From an uncultured bacterium (GTDB lineage: Bacteria; Cyanobacteriota; Vampirovibrionia; Gastranaerophilales; Gastranaerophilaceae), in contig CACYUI010000018.1 in assembly GCA_902777605.1 (NCBI GenBank), positions 1 through 38,643 on the forward strand: a stretch of DNA of 38,643 bases, read 5' to 3'. The notes below the pieces were generated by a model. That model was not told the DNA's origin, did no database searches, and saw nothing but the letters and a program-made list of their open reading frames with translations. This document shows, piece after piece, positions 1 through 5,989 of the stretch. A program made the translations under genes and the position numbers. Numbering within the stretch: position 1 is the stretch's first letter; each line of letters begins with the position of its first letter.

Positions 1-100
1 TTTTATAACTTTCTAAGAAAAACCCTCTGTTATCTCCAAAAACTTTTGGTTTAACTAAAATAACATCTTTTATTTTTTGCGGTTCAAATTCAAACGGCAC
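1..100 (-). CDS. rmlC: dTDP-4-dehydrorhamnose 3,5-epimerase, N-terminal fragment
   Basis: The first 33 codons of a gene that runs off the left edge. They start at a GTG (98-100), and an AAAGGA ribosome site lies just upstream. The fragment contains the typical RmlC opening with KPKVFGDNRGFFLESY, the conserved GDxRG-F region of the family. RmlC isomerises dTDP-4-keto-6-deoxyglucose on the way to dTDP-rhamnose, a cytoplasmic step in O-antigen or capsule synthesis. It begins 14 bases after the stop of the glycosyltransferase at 115-1773, so the two are probably one operon for surface polysaccharide. Only the N-terminus is visible, so the catalytic His and Asp residues cannot be checked. Confidence 0.8.
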   Translation of the reverse strand, partial: MPFEFEPQKIKDVILVKPKVFGDNRGFFLESYK

Positions 101-114
101 GATATATTCCTTTT

Positions 115-1773
115 TTAATGTTTTTTACTGCTATGACATAACAATTCTATACCGAAAATAGTTATTCGAAAACCTCTAAAAATTTTTTCATAGTTAAATA
201 GATAATTCCACCATTTTCTCGTTAGTTTTCTGTAAAAATATCTATCGTTATCTCCTATTTTACTAAGCTTTGTCGAAGCAGAGGACAGGCTACCATAGTG
301 ATAAATATCTTGACCGGTAATTTGATAGTTTTTGCGATTATATTTTTTGCTTTGAAGAAAAATCCAATCATCTCCACAAAAGATTTTTAAATCGTTCGGA
401 ATTTTTATATATGATGATTTGTAAAAAAAGATTGCTATTCCCCAATGATTTCCTCGAAATTCAGCAGGTTCCAGTATCAATTCAGAGCTTTTTATAGCAG
501 GTTTTATATCTTGTGTTACACATATGTTATCAATATTGAAACCAACACATCCCATATTTGGAGTTATTTGAGCAGCAACTTTTGAACAAAAATCAGATGT
601 TATAGTGATATCATCGTTTAAAAGTGCAACAATATCATTTTTTGCCATTTCAACTCCCAAGTTCCAACTTGGATTTACAAATAAATTTTCATTAGGAATA
701 ATAATTTTTAATTTTGAATTAGAATAATCTAATCCCTTAAGAGAATTATCAATAAGTATTACTTCGTCTACGCATTGGTCTTGTTCTAATGTAGTCAATA
801 GATTGATAAGAAGTTCTTTGTTTTTTTGTAATGTAGGAATAACTACAGACATTTTCTTATTAGATTCTAATAAGTAGTTAATTCCGGCAATAATATTTTC
901 TGCCGTTTGATTTGATGAAATTGTCACTGTTTTGTATAAATTAGGATTTGGTGTCCAGTTTTTTAATGTTATTTTTTCATAGAAAACAGCAACGGTCGGT
1001 GTTTTAACGGCATAGCCGAGATGCATTGTTCCTGTATCAGCGGAAACAAGTGCTTTGCATAGTTTTAGCACCTGTGCTAATTCTTGGATAGATGTTTTAT
1101 TCACAAGATTTATAAAATCGCAACCGGCATTTTTTAATTTTTCTGCGTATTTTTGGTTTTCTTCGCCTATTCCTAGGAACAAAACTTTGTATTTTGCGTT
1201 TTGATTAAGTTTATTAATTAATTCTATAGCAGTTTCTAATGGTATATTTTTAGGAGGATTTTTTGTAAGACAACAGAGTCCGATATAATTATCATCGTTG
1301 TTCAATATGTCAAATAATCCATCCGGTATTTCTGCATTAGCTAGATACTCAATAGGGAGATCTGTTATAGGTTCTTTTGTATGCTTGCTAAGAAGTGATA
1401 ATATTTGTTTTTGCATTGATATATTTTTGTTAATCTTTTTATTTTCATATATATGCTGAACTTCTGTCAATCTTGCAATCCATAGGTTTCTTGTATTTGG
1501 ATATGTGATGAATGCCGCATATGCTTTTTTATAAGGAAAATTTTTGACAAATTTTAAAAGGCCTGCAAAACCCTTGTGTTCGCCTTTTTTGTCATAGATA
1601 ATAACATCATCTACATCTTTTTGGTATTTGGCTACTTCATAAAAAGGCTTATCAACAACAAATACTATTTTTGAATTGTTATAAAGTTTTTTAATATTCT
1701 GACATAAAGAATTGCATACCAAGTTATCTCCAAAACAGGCAGTATTAAATACTAAAAAAACTTTTTCTTGCAT
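115..1773 (-). CDS. Bifunctional GT9 (heptosyltransferase-like) / GT2 glycosyltransferase
   Basis: A 552-aa protein with two glycosyltransferase halves. Residues 1-305 look like a GT9 (ADP-heptose:LPS heptosyltransferase) fold: an N-terminal F-N-T-ACFGDNLV segment and the family's nucleotide-sugar motif DTGTMHLG at about 246-253. Residues 308-540 start afresh as a GT2 domain (MSVVIPT, then DEVILIDNS at 336-344, and NDD at 386-388 as the metal/sugar-nucleotide site). The probable role is adding two sugars during lipopolysaccharide or O-chain assembly at the cytoplasmic face. A ribosome site (AAAGGAT) lies seven bases before the ATG. rmlC follows 14 bases downstream. GT9 and GT2 are normally separate genes; the fusion is the odd point. 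Acceptor and donor sugars cannot be read from the sequence. Confidence 0.8.
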   Translation of the reverse strand: MQEKVFLVFNTACFGDNLVCNSLCQNIKKLYNNSKIVFVVDKPFYEVAKYQKDVDDVIIYDKKGEHKGFAGLLKFVKNFPYKKAYAAFITYPNTRNLWIARLTEVQHIYENKKINKNISMQKQILSLLSKHTKEPITDLPIEYLANAEIPDGLFDILNNDDNYIGLCCLTKNPPKNIPLETAIELINKLNQNAKYKVLFLGIGEENQKYAEKLKNAGCDFINLVNKTSIQELAQVLKLCKALVSADTGTMHLGYAVKTPTVAVFYEKITLKNWTPNPNLYKTVTISSNQTAENIIAGINYLLESNKKMSVVIPTLQKNKELLINLLTTLEQDQCVDEVILIDNSLKGLDYSNSKLKIIIPNENLFVNPSWNLGVEMAKNDIVALLNDDITITSDFCSKVAAQITPNMGCVGFNIDNICVTQDIKPAIKSSELILEPAEFRGNHWGIAIFFYKSSYIKIPNDLKIFCGDDWIFLQSKKYNRKNYQITGQDIYHYGSLSSASTKLSKIGDNDRYFYRKLTRKWWNYLFNYEKIFRGFRITIFGIELLCHSSKKH

Positions 1774-1945
1774 TTTTATCCTTTAATAAGTAAATATCAA
1801 TATAAGATATTTTGAACACACATGATAATACTATAAAAGAAAAAATTTTTAAATTTGTAGCTAAGAGTACTAAACGACCAGCCTGATAATTTTCGACTTA
1901 TAATGCAAAAGGACAGCCTACAAACTAATTTATGTTTTTTCTTTT
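1774..1945. other. Intergenic spacer with a distant inverted repeat
   Basis: No gene is seen. A 7-bp inverted repeat, TTTGTAG (about 1854-1860) and CTACAAA (about 1918-1924), brackets about 57 bases, enough for a weak structured RNA but without compensatory evidence. The minus-strand promoter of the glycosyltransferase gene must lie here; I do not see a convincing -35/-10 pair. Confidence 0.3.
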
Positions 1946-2221
1946 TTAAGTTAGTTCGTTTGCATATTTAACTGCTTTTTTTATAGCAGACATAGTTGCT
2001 TTAGACCGTGAGAAAATAGATAAGAAGCTGTTTGCTTTAAATTTTTCATCCTCAACTTTTACAACTAAATAATCATGTGGTCGCCATTGTTCTTCATGTA
2101 AACCTATATGACTTAAATATTCTGTTTCTGTAGTAATATTTACATTTGTTGGATTTGATTTTTCCGCATTAATTATATTTTTTAATTTCTTAGTAGCATT
2201 TACCGTCAAAGAATTTTCCAA
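1946..2221 (-). CDS. Small hypothetical protein with damaged or alternative start
   Basis: A 91-aa reading frame beginning at a TTG (2219-2221), not recognised. It has a lysine-rich helical N-terminus and a C-terminal half with HEEQWRPHDYLVVKV and a basic SRSKATMSAIKKAVKYA helix. There is no ribosome site before the TTG. Twelve codons upstream in the same frame is an ATG (2255-2257) with an excellent AAAGGAG site (2264-2270) six bases before it, but codon 6 of that frame is TAA (2240-2242). Either the gene originally began at 2257 and has acquired a premature stop, or a five-codon leader peptide is translated and ribosomes reinitiate at the TTG. The reading frame after the stop still looks coding. 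Confidence 0.45.
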   Translation of the reverse strand: MENSLTVNATKKLKNIINAEKSNPTNVNITTETEYLSHIGLHEEQWRPHDYLVVKVEDEKFKANSFLSIFSRSKATMSAIKKAVKYANELT

Positions 2222-2231
2222 TAATTTCTCG

Positions 2232-2348
2232 TTATCGGGTTATAAAGATATCTCCATAATTAACTCCTTTGTTATTTTTAATTAAATCAAATCTTTTTAT
2301 GTTATTCAATAAAAATTCTTGTTGTTTTTCGAGTAAAGTGTATTTCAT
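2232..2348 (-). CDS. Possible 38-aa peptide overlapping the damaged start
   Basis: An ATG at 2346-2348 opens a 38-codon frame (begins MKYTLLEKQQEFLLNNIKRF) that ends at a TAA at 2232-2234. It overlaps the start region of the 91-aa frame in a different phase. Composition is gene-like, but no Shine-Dalgarno site is seen. It could be a remnant of a longer gene whose downstream part is the 91-aa frame, separated by a frameshift. Function unknown. Confidence 0.25.
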   Translation of the reverse strand: MKYTLLEKQQEFLLNNIKRFDLIKNNKGVNYGDIFITR

Positions 2349-2368
2349 AAGTTAATATTTCTTAAAAA

Positions 2369-2408
2369 TTGCGAAACCGATTAGGTTGAAGCAATCCAGC
2401 CTTTTATA
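2369..2408 (-). repeat. Copy of a dispersed intergenic repeat
   Basis: Read on the minus strand, this stretch has ATAAAAGGCTGGATTGCT followed about 16 bases later by TCGCAA. The same two blocks in the same order and near-identical spacing occur on the plus strand at 33292-33329. Both lie in gene-free DNA at the edge of an accessory block, which suggests a short dispersed repeat family. Confidence 0.4.
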
Positions 2409-2544
2409 AACTATTTTTATAAATCCTCCAAACATAATCTATTACACTACCAGCATAACTCTGTTATTTCCCCCCGATATTTACCCCTCAACTAGCTATT
2501 CGGCTAATTAGTTGTATAATTTTTAGACAATTTTCTCTTAAAAT

Positions 2545-2555
2545 TATGGTATAAT
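2545..2555 (+). promoter_or_regulatory. Extended -10 promoter of the toxin gene
   Basis: TATGG followed by TATAAT (2550-2555) is a consensus extended -10. Only six bases separate it from the ATG at 2562, so transcription should start at or next to the start codon. No ribosome site is present. The -35 is weak (TAGACA at 2524-2529, 20-bp spacing). Confidence 0.6.
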
Positions 2556-2561
2556 AGACCT

Positions 2562-2921
2562 ATGACAAACAGAAATGAGCCTTTGGAAGTATATTTTTAC
2601 CAAACACCTTCGGGAAACGAACCTGTCAAAGAGTGGCTAAAATCTTTGCCAAGAGAAGATATGCGAACAATTGGCTATGATATTAAAACCGTGCAGTTTG
2701 GATATCCGATTGGTATGCCTTTAACAAGGGTTTTGCAAGGTACAGGCGGATTAGAAGAAGTCCGTTGTAATATTTCAAACGGCATAGCAAGGGTTATTTT
2801 CTATGTTGAAGATAATACAATGGTTTTATTACACGGATTTATTAAGAAATCACAAGAAACTCCACAAAAAGAGTTAGATGTTGCGATTAAACGATACAAG
2901 GATTGCGGAAGCCGGTGTTGA
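2562..2921 (+). CDS. RelE/ParE-superfamily toxin (HigB/Gp49-like)
   Basis: A 119-aa protein matching the phage-derived Gp49-like/HigB toxins (PF05973). It has the opening FYQTPSGNEPVKEWLKSLP, the central GMPLTRVLQGTGGLEEVRC segment, IARVIFYVEDNTMVLLHGFIKK, and the final lysine-rich helix. Family members are mRNA interferases acting at the ribosome and are normally encoded directly upstream of an XRE antitoxin in the same direction. Here the matching antitoxin lies downstream on the opposite strand (2940-3224), tail to tail with an 18-base gap, so toxin and antitoxin have separate promoters. The toxin has no Shine-Dalgarno site and appears leaderless. Full family length, no obvious inactivating change. 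Confidence 0.85.
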   Translation: MTNRNEPLEVYFYQTPSGNEPVKEWLKSLPREDMRTIGYDIKTVQFGYPIGMPLTRVLQGTGGLEEVRCNISNGIARVIFYVEDNTMVLLHGFIKKSQETPQKELDVAIKRYKDCGSRC

Positions 2922-2939
2922 AAACACTACGGCTTGCCA

Positions 2940-3224
2940 CTAGGCAAATGATATTGTAACTCTTTTTCCCAAATATTTTGCAACTTTTTCTATTGTATTA
3001 AGCGTAATTGATGTGTTTTCAGGGTCTAAAATGCGTGAAATAGCAGTTCTTGAAGTTGCTAATTCTTTTGCCAAACGATTGACAGACATTTTATCTGTTG
3101 CCATTTTTTGTTCAAGAGCATAAGCAATAACCCTTTTTATAGCAATCGCTTCTGATTCTTGCAAAAGACCTTCTTCTTCAAGAAAATCGTCAAATTTAGA
3201 ACCTATACATTTTTTGTTAGCCAT
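2940..3224 (-). CDS. XRE-family antitoxin (HigA-like)
   Basis: A 94-aa helix-turn-helix protein of the group partnered with Gp49-like toxins: GSKFDDFLEEEGLLQE at the N-terminus, IKRVIAYALEQ, then the HTH LAKELATSRTAISRILDPEN and the terminal IEKVAKYLGKRVTISFA. Such antitoxins bind the toxin and repress their own promoter. The AAGGCGG ribosome site and a strong promoter lie upstream (3252-3280), so this copy is expressed independently of the convergent toxin gene. It is intact by length and motif. Confidence 0.85.
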   Translation of the reverse strand: MANKKCIGSKFDDFLEEEGLLQESEAIAIKRVIAYALEQKMATDKMSVNRLAKELATSRTAISRILDPENTSITLNTIEKVAKYLGKRVTISFA

Positions 3225-3251
3225 AATAAACCGCCTTCATTTCATATTTAT

Positions 3252-3280
3252 ATTGTACCAAAAAAGGTGCAATTTTTCAA
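3252..3280 (-). promoter_or_regulatory. Antitoxin promoter with overlapping palindromic operator
   Basis: On the minus strand a TTGAAA -35 (3275-3280), 17-bp spacer and TACAAT -10 (3252-3257) form a near-consensus sigma-70 promoter. An imperfect dyad, TTGCACC and GGTACAA (6 of 7 paired, six-base spacer, 3253-3272), covers the -10 and spacer, the usual site for an autorepressing XRE antitoxin. Confidence 0.65.
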
Positions 3281-3323
3281 GAGTATAATTTGTTATGTTA
3301 TATTTTTGAAGTAATATGAAGAT

Positions 3324-4103
3324 ATGAGCAAAATCAAACATTTTTTATATCGTCTTAAACTTGTGCTGTCTATACAGGAAACAATTATACATATATCGAT
3401 AATTGTGTTTTTATTCTTTGCTTTTCTTGTTTTAATACTTCTAGGCATAAATTACTTGGCATATTCATCTTTGTATTTTTTAATAGCTGGTACAATACTT
3501 AGCATTGAAGTCAGCTATATAACAGAAACAGTAGATAAATACAGAGATAAATATAATGAAATTATAAATGTTATCGTGTTATGTGATAATTTATATAATT
3601 TTCTAAGGGATATTTATTTAGAATTTTTTAATCATCCATTAAAGGATGCTATATGTAAAAATGGCAAGAACATTATATATGTTTCTCCAATTTTAGCAGG
3701 TTCAAAATTTTTTGATGAACAGCAATTGATAAAATATATGTTATTTATAAAATTAATTGATAAAAATAAATTTATAGAGTATTTTAGTGAACAATCTACT
3801 AGATTGTTAATATATAGATTAAAAAATAAAATAAATTGGATGCAAACAAATCAAATTAATTTTTTTGCTCTTAAAGAAAACATCCCAACTGGAATTGTAA
3901 CAGAATTTATTGAATTTGTATCATTGTACATGAATTTGGTAAATATGGATGAGTATAATTGGGGTGATTCTCAACTAAAAGAATGTTTAATTCAGTTGTT
4001 GTCATCATTTATACTAGTACATTGTAGTTTAATAGGAAAACTCCAAAGATATATTTATCCACAAATAAAATATGTAGAAATACTAAAATCTGATTTACAA
4101 TAA
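3324..4103 (+). CDS. Hypothetical membrane protein, two N-terminal helices
   Basis: A 259-aa protein not recognised by family. Two hydrophobic helices lie at about residues 22-44 and 47-65. A long soluble, lysine- and asparagine-rich helical region of about 190 residues follows, so it is probably anchored in the inner membrane with the bulk on one side. The Shine-Dalgarno site is unclear. Codons are markedly AT-rich compared with the housekeeping genes. Its 3' end overlaps the convergent XRE gene by nine bases. The position between a toxin-antitoxin pair and a lone XRE regulator suggests an accessory, possibly defence-related, gene; that is inference only. Confidence 0.6.
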   Translation: MSKIKHFLYRLKLVLSIQETIIHISIIVFLFFAFLVLILLGINYLAYSSLYFLIAGTILSIEVSYITETVDKYRDKYNEIINVIVLCDNLYNFLRDIYLEFFNHPLKDAICKNGKNIIYVSPILAGSKFFDEQQLIKYMLFIKLIDKNKFIEYFSEQSTRLLIYRLKNKINWMQTNQINFFALKENIPTGIVTEFIEFVSLYMNLVNMDEYNWGDSQLKECLIQLLSSFILVHCSLIGKLQRYIYPQIKYVEILKSDLQ

Positions 4104-4406
4104 ATCAAACATTTTATTAACCTTAATTAATTTTTCTAAATCACAAGATTTAATTTTTGAAATAATAATATTTTGCATTTCTTTTACATTACTAGATGAT
4201 TTAGGAAGAAGTAAATCAACCGGATTTATATTAAATTTTGAACATATAGCATCTATAGTTTTTGCTGTTGGTAAATATTTTCCTTGTTCTATGTTTCTAT
4301 AACCTTGTACACTCATGTCAATTTGTTCCGCAAATTGCTCTTGTGTAAGTCCAAGCGAAACTCTAACATTTTTGATTCCTTGAGTTATTAATTGTGTATA
4401 GTTCAT
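4095..4406 (-). CDS. XRE-family transcriptional regulator
   Basis: A 103-aa protein with an N-terminal HTH_3 domain: LGLTQEQFAEQIDMSVQGYR, NIEQGKYLPTAKTIDAICSK and NINPVDLLLP. A short helical tail follows. It probably binds DNA as a dimer and regulates nearby genes. No ribosome site is visible before the ATG at 4404-4406; a poor -10-like CATTAT lies about six bases upstream, so this may be another leaderless gene, but the evidence is weak. It is divergent from the TM2 gene at 4515 and its stop overlaps the 3' end of the membrane gene at 3324-4103. Confidence 0.75.
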   Translation of the reverse strand: MNYTQLITQGIKNVRVSLGLTQEQFAEQIDMSVQGYRNIEQGKYLPTAKTIDAICSKFNINPVDLLLPKSSSNVKEMQNIIISKIKSCDLEKLIKVNKMFDLL

Positions 4407-4474
4407 ACATATATAATGAATTATTTTTCTATTTTAATAAACTAATTAAATAGAATATAGACTACTATAAATAA

Positions 4475-4486
4475 TTATGGTAAAAT
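4475..4486 (+). promoter_or_regulatory. Extended -10 element upstream of TM2 gene
   Basis: TTATGG followed by TAAAAT (4481-4486) is an extended -10 of the type repeated through the window. It lies 28 bases before the start of the TM2-domain gene, leaving room for the AAAGGAG ribosome site. Confidence 0.5.
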
Positions 4487-4514
4487 AATAATTGAATTAA
4501 AAAGGAGAATAAGA

Positions 4515-4988
4515 ATGGCTAAAATTATTAAAGTTGAAGAAGAAATTGTACTAATAGGAAATCCTGATGGTTCAGTTACAGAAGGTAGAAGAGCCGATTG
4601 TAATTTTGAACCAAATATAGGGGATGAAGTAGAAGTATTTAATACTGGAGATAGACTGATAGTAAATAAAAAAGAAATGCCGAAAGAAAATAATACTTTG
4701 CCTCAGGGTGCTATTAATATTAATCTTAGCAATAGTCAAAATACTGTTCCGATGGGATATGGTCAGCCACAGTATGTTGGTGGTCATGTCGTTAACAAAA
4801 TAGTATATATACTCCTTGCTTTATTTTTAGGTGGTATTGGTGGTCATAAATTTTACGCAGGGTATGTTGGTAGTGGTATTTTATATTTGTTATTCTGTTG
4901 GACTTGTATACCAATGTTCATTGCTCTTATAGAAATGATTGTTGCTTGTTGTAGACCAGCAGATGCAAATGGAAATATAATAATTTAG
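4515..4988 (+). CDS. TM2-domain membrane protein
   Basis: A 157-aa protein. Residues 1-55 form a small soluble beta-rich region (IGNPDGSVTEG and NIGDEVEVFNTGDRLIV) and a low-complexity linker follows. Residues 95-150 are a TM2 domain (PF05154): helix KIVYILLALFLGGIGG, the signature GGHKFYAGYVGSGILYLLF, and a second helix. TM2 proteins place a hairpin of two helices in the membrane; their biochemical role in bacteria is poorly defined. AAAGGAG lies eight bases before the ATG. The cysteine-rich end (CWTC, ACCR) is notable. Confidence 0.8.
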   Translation: MAKIIKVEEEIVLIGNPDGSVTEGRRADCNFEPNIGDEVEVFNTGDRLIVNKKEMPKENNTLPQGAININLSNSQNTVPMGYGQPQYVGGHVVNKIVYILLALFLGGIGGHKFYAGYVGSGILYLLFCWTCIPMFIALIEMIVACCRPADANGNIII

Positions 4989-5041
4989 TTTTACAAGCAG
5001 TGGTTAATTCTTTGGTCAATACTTTAATATTGAGGTATGAC

Positions 5042-5173
5042 ATGAAACGATACGGTTTAAAAAATATAAAATTTAAAAATGATTATTTTGCATCGACAAT
5101 AATATTAATTGTTGTATCTATCATGATTGCAACATTTTTAATACTGTTTTTTAGATTTTCAACAAATTTATAA
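5042..5173 (+). CDS. 43-aa single-pass membrane peptide
   Basis: An ATG at 5042 with a TGAGGT ribosome site opens a 43-codon frame ending at TAA 5171-5173. The peptide starts MKRYGLKNIKFKNDYFAS and continues into one strongly hydrophobic helix (about residues 19-37) ending FFRFSTNL. Positive charges precede the helix, so the N-terminus should face the cytoplasm. It ends two bases before the ATG of the secreted protein at 5176, so the two are almost certainly co-translated. Function unknown; the pairing suggests it assists or neutralises its partner. Confidence 0.6.
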   Translation: MKRYGLKNIKFKNDYFASTIILIVVSIMIATFLILFFRFSTNL

Positions 5174-5175
5174 TT

Positions 5176-5589
5176 ATGTTAAAACCTTTATTACTTTTTG
5201 CAACTATATATTGTCTTATTATATCACCTTGCTATGCAAAGCACTTATATAAAGAATCTGTGTATCAAGATTTTTGGTGCAACAAAAGAGGTGGTATTTT
5301 AGAATACGAATTAAACGACAAATCTCGTGTAGATTGTTTGCTTCCTGATATGGCAGTAGAATTTGATTTCGCACGGAAACGTGATGAATGTCTCGGTCAA
5401 GCATTAAGATATAGTGCATATACTAAAAAACCTCCGGCATGTGTACTTATTGTTGAACGCAAAAAAGATTACAAGTATTATTATCAGTTACGATACACTA
5501 TTCAGAAAAAAGATTTGAATGTAAAACTGTTCACAATAACACCATCTGCATTGATTAAAGCTGGAATTCTTTCTGACGAAATACAGTAA
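5176..5589 (+). CDS. Secreted nuclease-like hypothetical protein
   Basis: A 137-aa protein with a signal peptide (cleavage likely after CYA, about residue 21). The mature part has FWCNKRGGILEYE, RVDCLLPDMAVEFDFARK, then GQALRYSAYTKKPPACVLIVE. I recall a family of small proteins in Legionella and other bacteria with the same order: a VDC step, an EFDFAxKWxExxGQAL helix, then a hydrophobic strand. The D, ExD, K, Q spacing resembles a PD-(D/E)XK nuclease core. That fold assignment is inference. Two cysteines near the strand could form a disulfide in the periplasm. It is two bases downstream of the 43-aa membrane peptide. Confidence 0.6.
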   Translation: MLKPLLLFATIYCLIISPCYAKHLYKESVYQDFWCNKRGGILEYELNDKSRVDCLLPDMAVEFDFARKRDECLGQALRYSAYTKKPPACVLIVERKKDYKYYYQLRYTIQKKDLNVKLFTITPSALIKAGILSDEIQ

Positions 5590-5698
5590 ATTTTTCAAAA
5601 GTGACTTTGCCGAAATAATCAAACTACTCAAAAAAATACACGAGCAAAACGGACAAAAAAATATAGTGAGAAGCCCTCACAAATTTTTACATTAAAAA
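5590..5698 (+). other. Coding-like remnant after the secreted protein
   Basis: Between the stop at 5589 and the terminator, one frame (about 5570-5695, a different phase from the gene before it) reads gene-like, with SDFAEIIKLLKKIHEQNGQK and a stop at 5693-5695. It has no start codon or ribosome site. It may be the decayed end of another gene, or of the preceding gene in a frameshifted ancestor. Confidence 0.25.
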
Positions 5699-5722
5699 AG
5701 AGAGCTGAAATGCTCTCTTTTA
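5699..5722. terminator. Bidirectional terminator hairpin
   Basis: A perfect 7-bp stem AGAGAGC / GCTCTCT with loop TGAAAT (5699-5718), with A-tracts before and T-rich sequence after. It can end transcription from the secreted-protein operon on the plus strand and from the tRNA-like unit on the minus strand. Confidence 0.7.
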
Positions 5723-5729
5723 TTAAATT

Positions 5730-5781
5730 TGGGCCCGGAGGGATTCGAACCCACGACCAAAGGATTATGAGTCCTCTGCGC
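5730..5781 (-). pseudogene. 3' portion of a tRNA-Ile(CAU) gene
   Basis: On the minus strand the last 52 bases of a tRNA are clear. There is an anticodon arm with loop CTCATAA (anticodon CAU, 5767-5769), a T-loop TTCGAAT, acceptor strand CGGGCCC and discriminator A; CCA is not encoded. The anticodon arm and flanks match the lysidine-type tRNA-Ile(CAU) rather than tRNA-Met. The acceptor 5' strand and D-arm are missing: upstream of AGCGCAG the sequence changes abruptly to the inverted repeat at 5782. The T-stem has a T-T mismatch. This is the usual footprint of integration or recombination at a tRNA gene. A functional copy is presumably elsewhere. Confidence 0.7.
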
Positions 5782-5943
5782 TGTTATTTAGTTTTCAAAA
5801 TTTTTTGGCCTGGTCTTGCGCTAGCCAAACTCTCGTTTGTGCTACCTACCTCTCAGAAAAACCTTCAACGGTACGGTTTTTCTTCGGCAGAGTCCCACAG
5901 GCCCGTGACAATTAACAAAACCAATCTTACCAACTAAATAACA
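5782..5943 (-). ncRNA. Candidate 162-nt structured RNA bounded by a 12-bp inverted repeat
   Basis: GC-richer than its surroundings. Perfect terminal inverted repeats TGTTATTTAGTT (5782-5793) and AACTAAATAACA (5932-5943) enclose a helix GGCCTG/CAGGCC (5898-5903 with 5807-5812). Inside it are a 9-bp hairpin AGAAAAACC/GGTTTTTCT (5855-5863 with 5875-5883, 11-nt loop) and a hairpin CAAAC-GAGA-GTTTG extended by TAGC/GCTA (5822-5844). The GAGA tetraloop is of GNRA type only when read on the minus strand, which sets the likely strand. It abuts the tRNA-Ile fragment. I checked it by eye against tmRNA, SRP RNA, group I introns and common riboswitches and recognised none. It could instead be a small mobile element. 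Confidence 0.5.
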
Positions 5944-5953
5944 AAAAATCAAG

Positions 5954-5983
5954 TTAGCAAAAAGATTTTTTTGATGTTTTAAT
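5954..5983 (+). promoter_or_regulatory. Promoter placed for a leaderless start
   Basis: TTAGCA (5954-5959), 18-bp spacer, extended -10 TG-T-TTTAAT (5975-5983). The ATG at 5990 begins six bases after the -10, and there is no ribosome site. Confidence 0.45.
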
Positions 5984-5989
5984 AAAAAT

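Noticed and set aside
5732..5910. tmRNA (ssrA), because GGGCCTG can pair with the tRNA-like 3' end
   Set aside because: There is an anticodon arm with CAU, no recognisable 5' tmRNA consensus and no tag-peptide frame, and the length is too short.
5710..5937. A 75-codon open frame across the tRNA fragment and structured unit
   Set aside because: Its start (GPGGIRTHDQRIMSPL-type translation) is the familiar false protein read across a tRNA gene; the DNA is explained by RNA structure.
5730..5943. A tRNA interrupted by a group I intron
   Set aside because: The anticodon loop is continuous, where bacterial tRNA introns sit, and the conserved P, Q, R and S intron elements are not seen. Removing the unit does not restore a 5' tRNA half.
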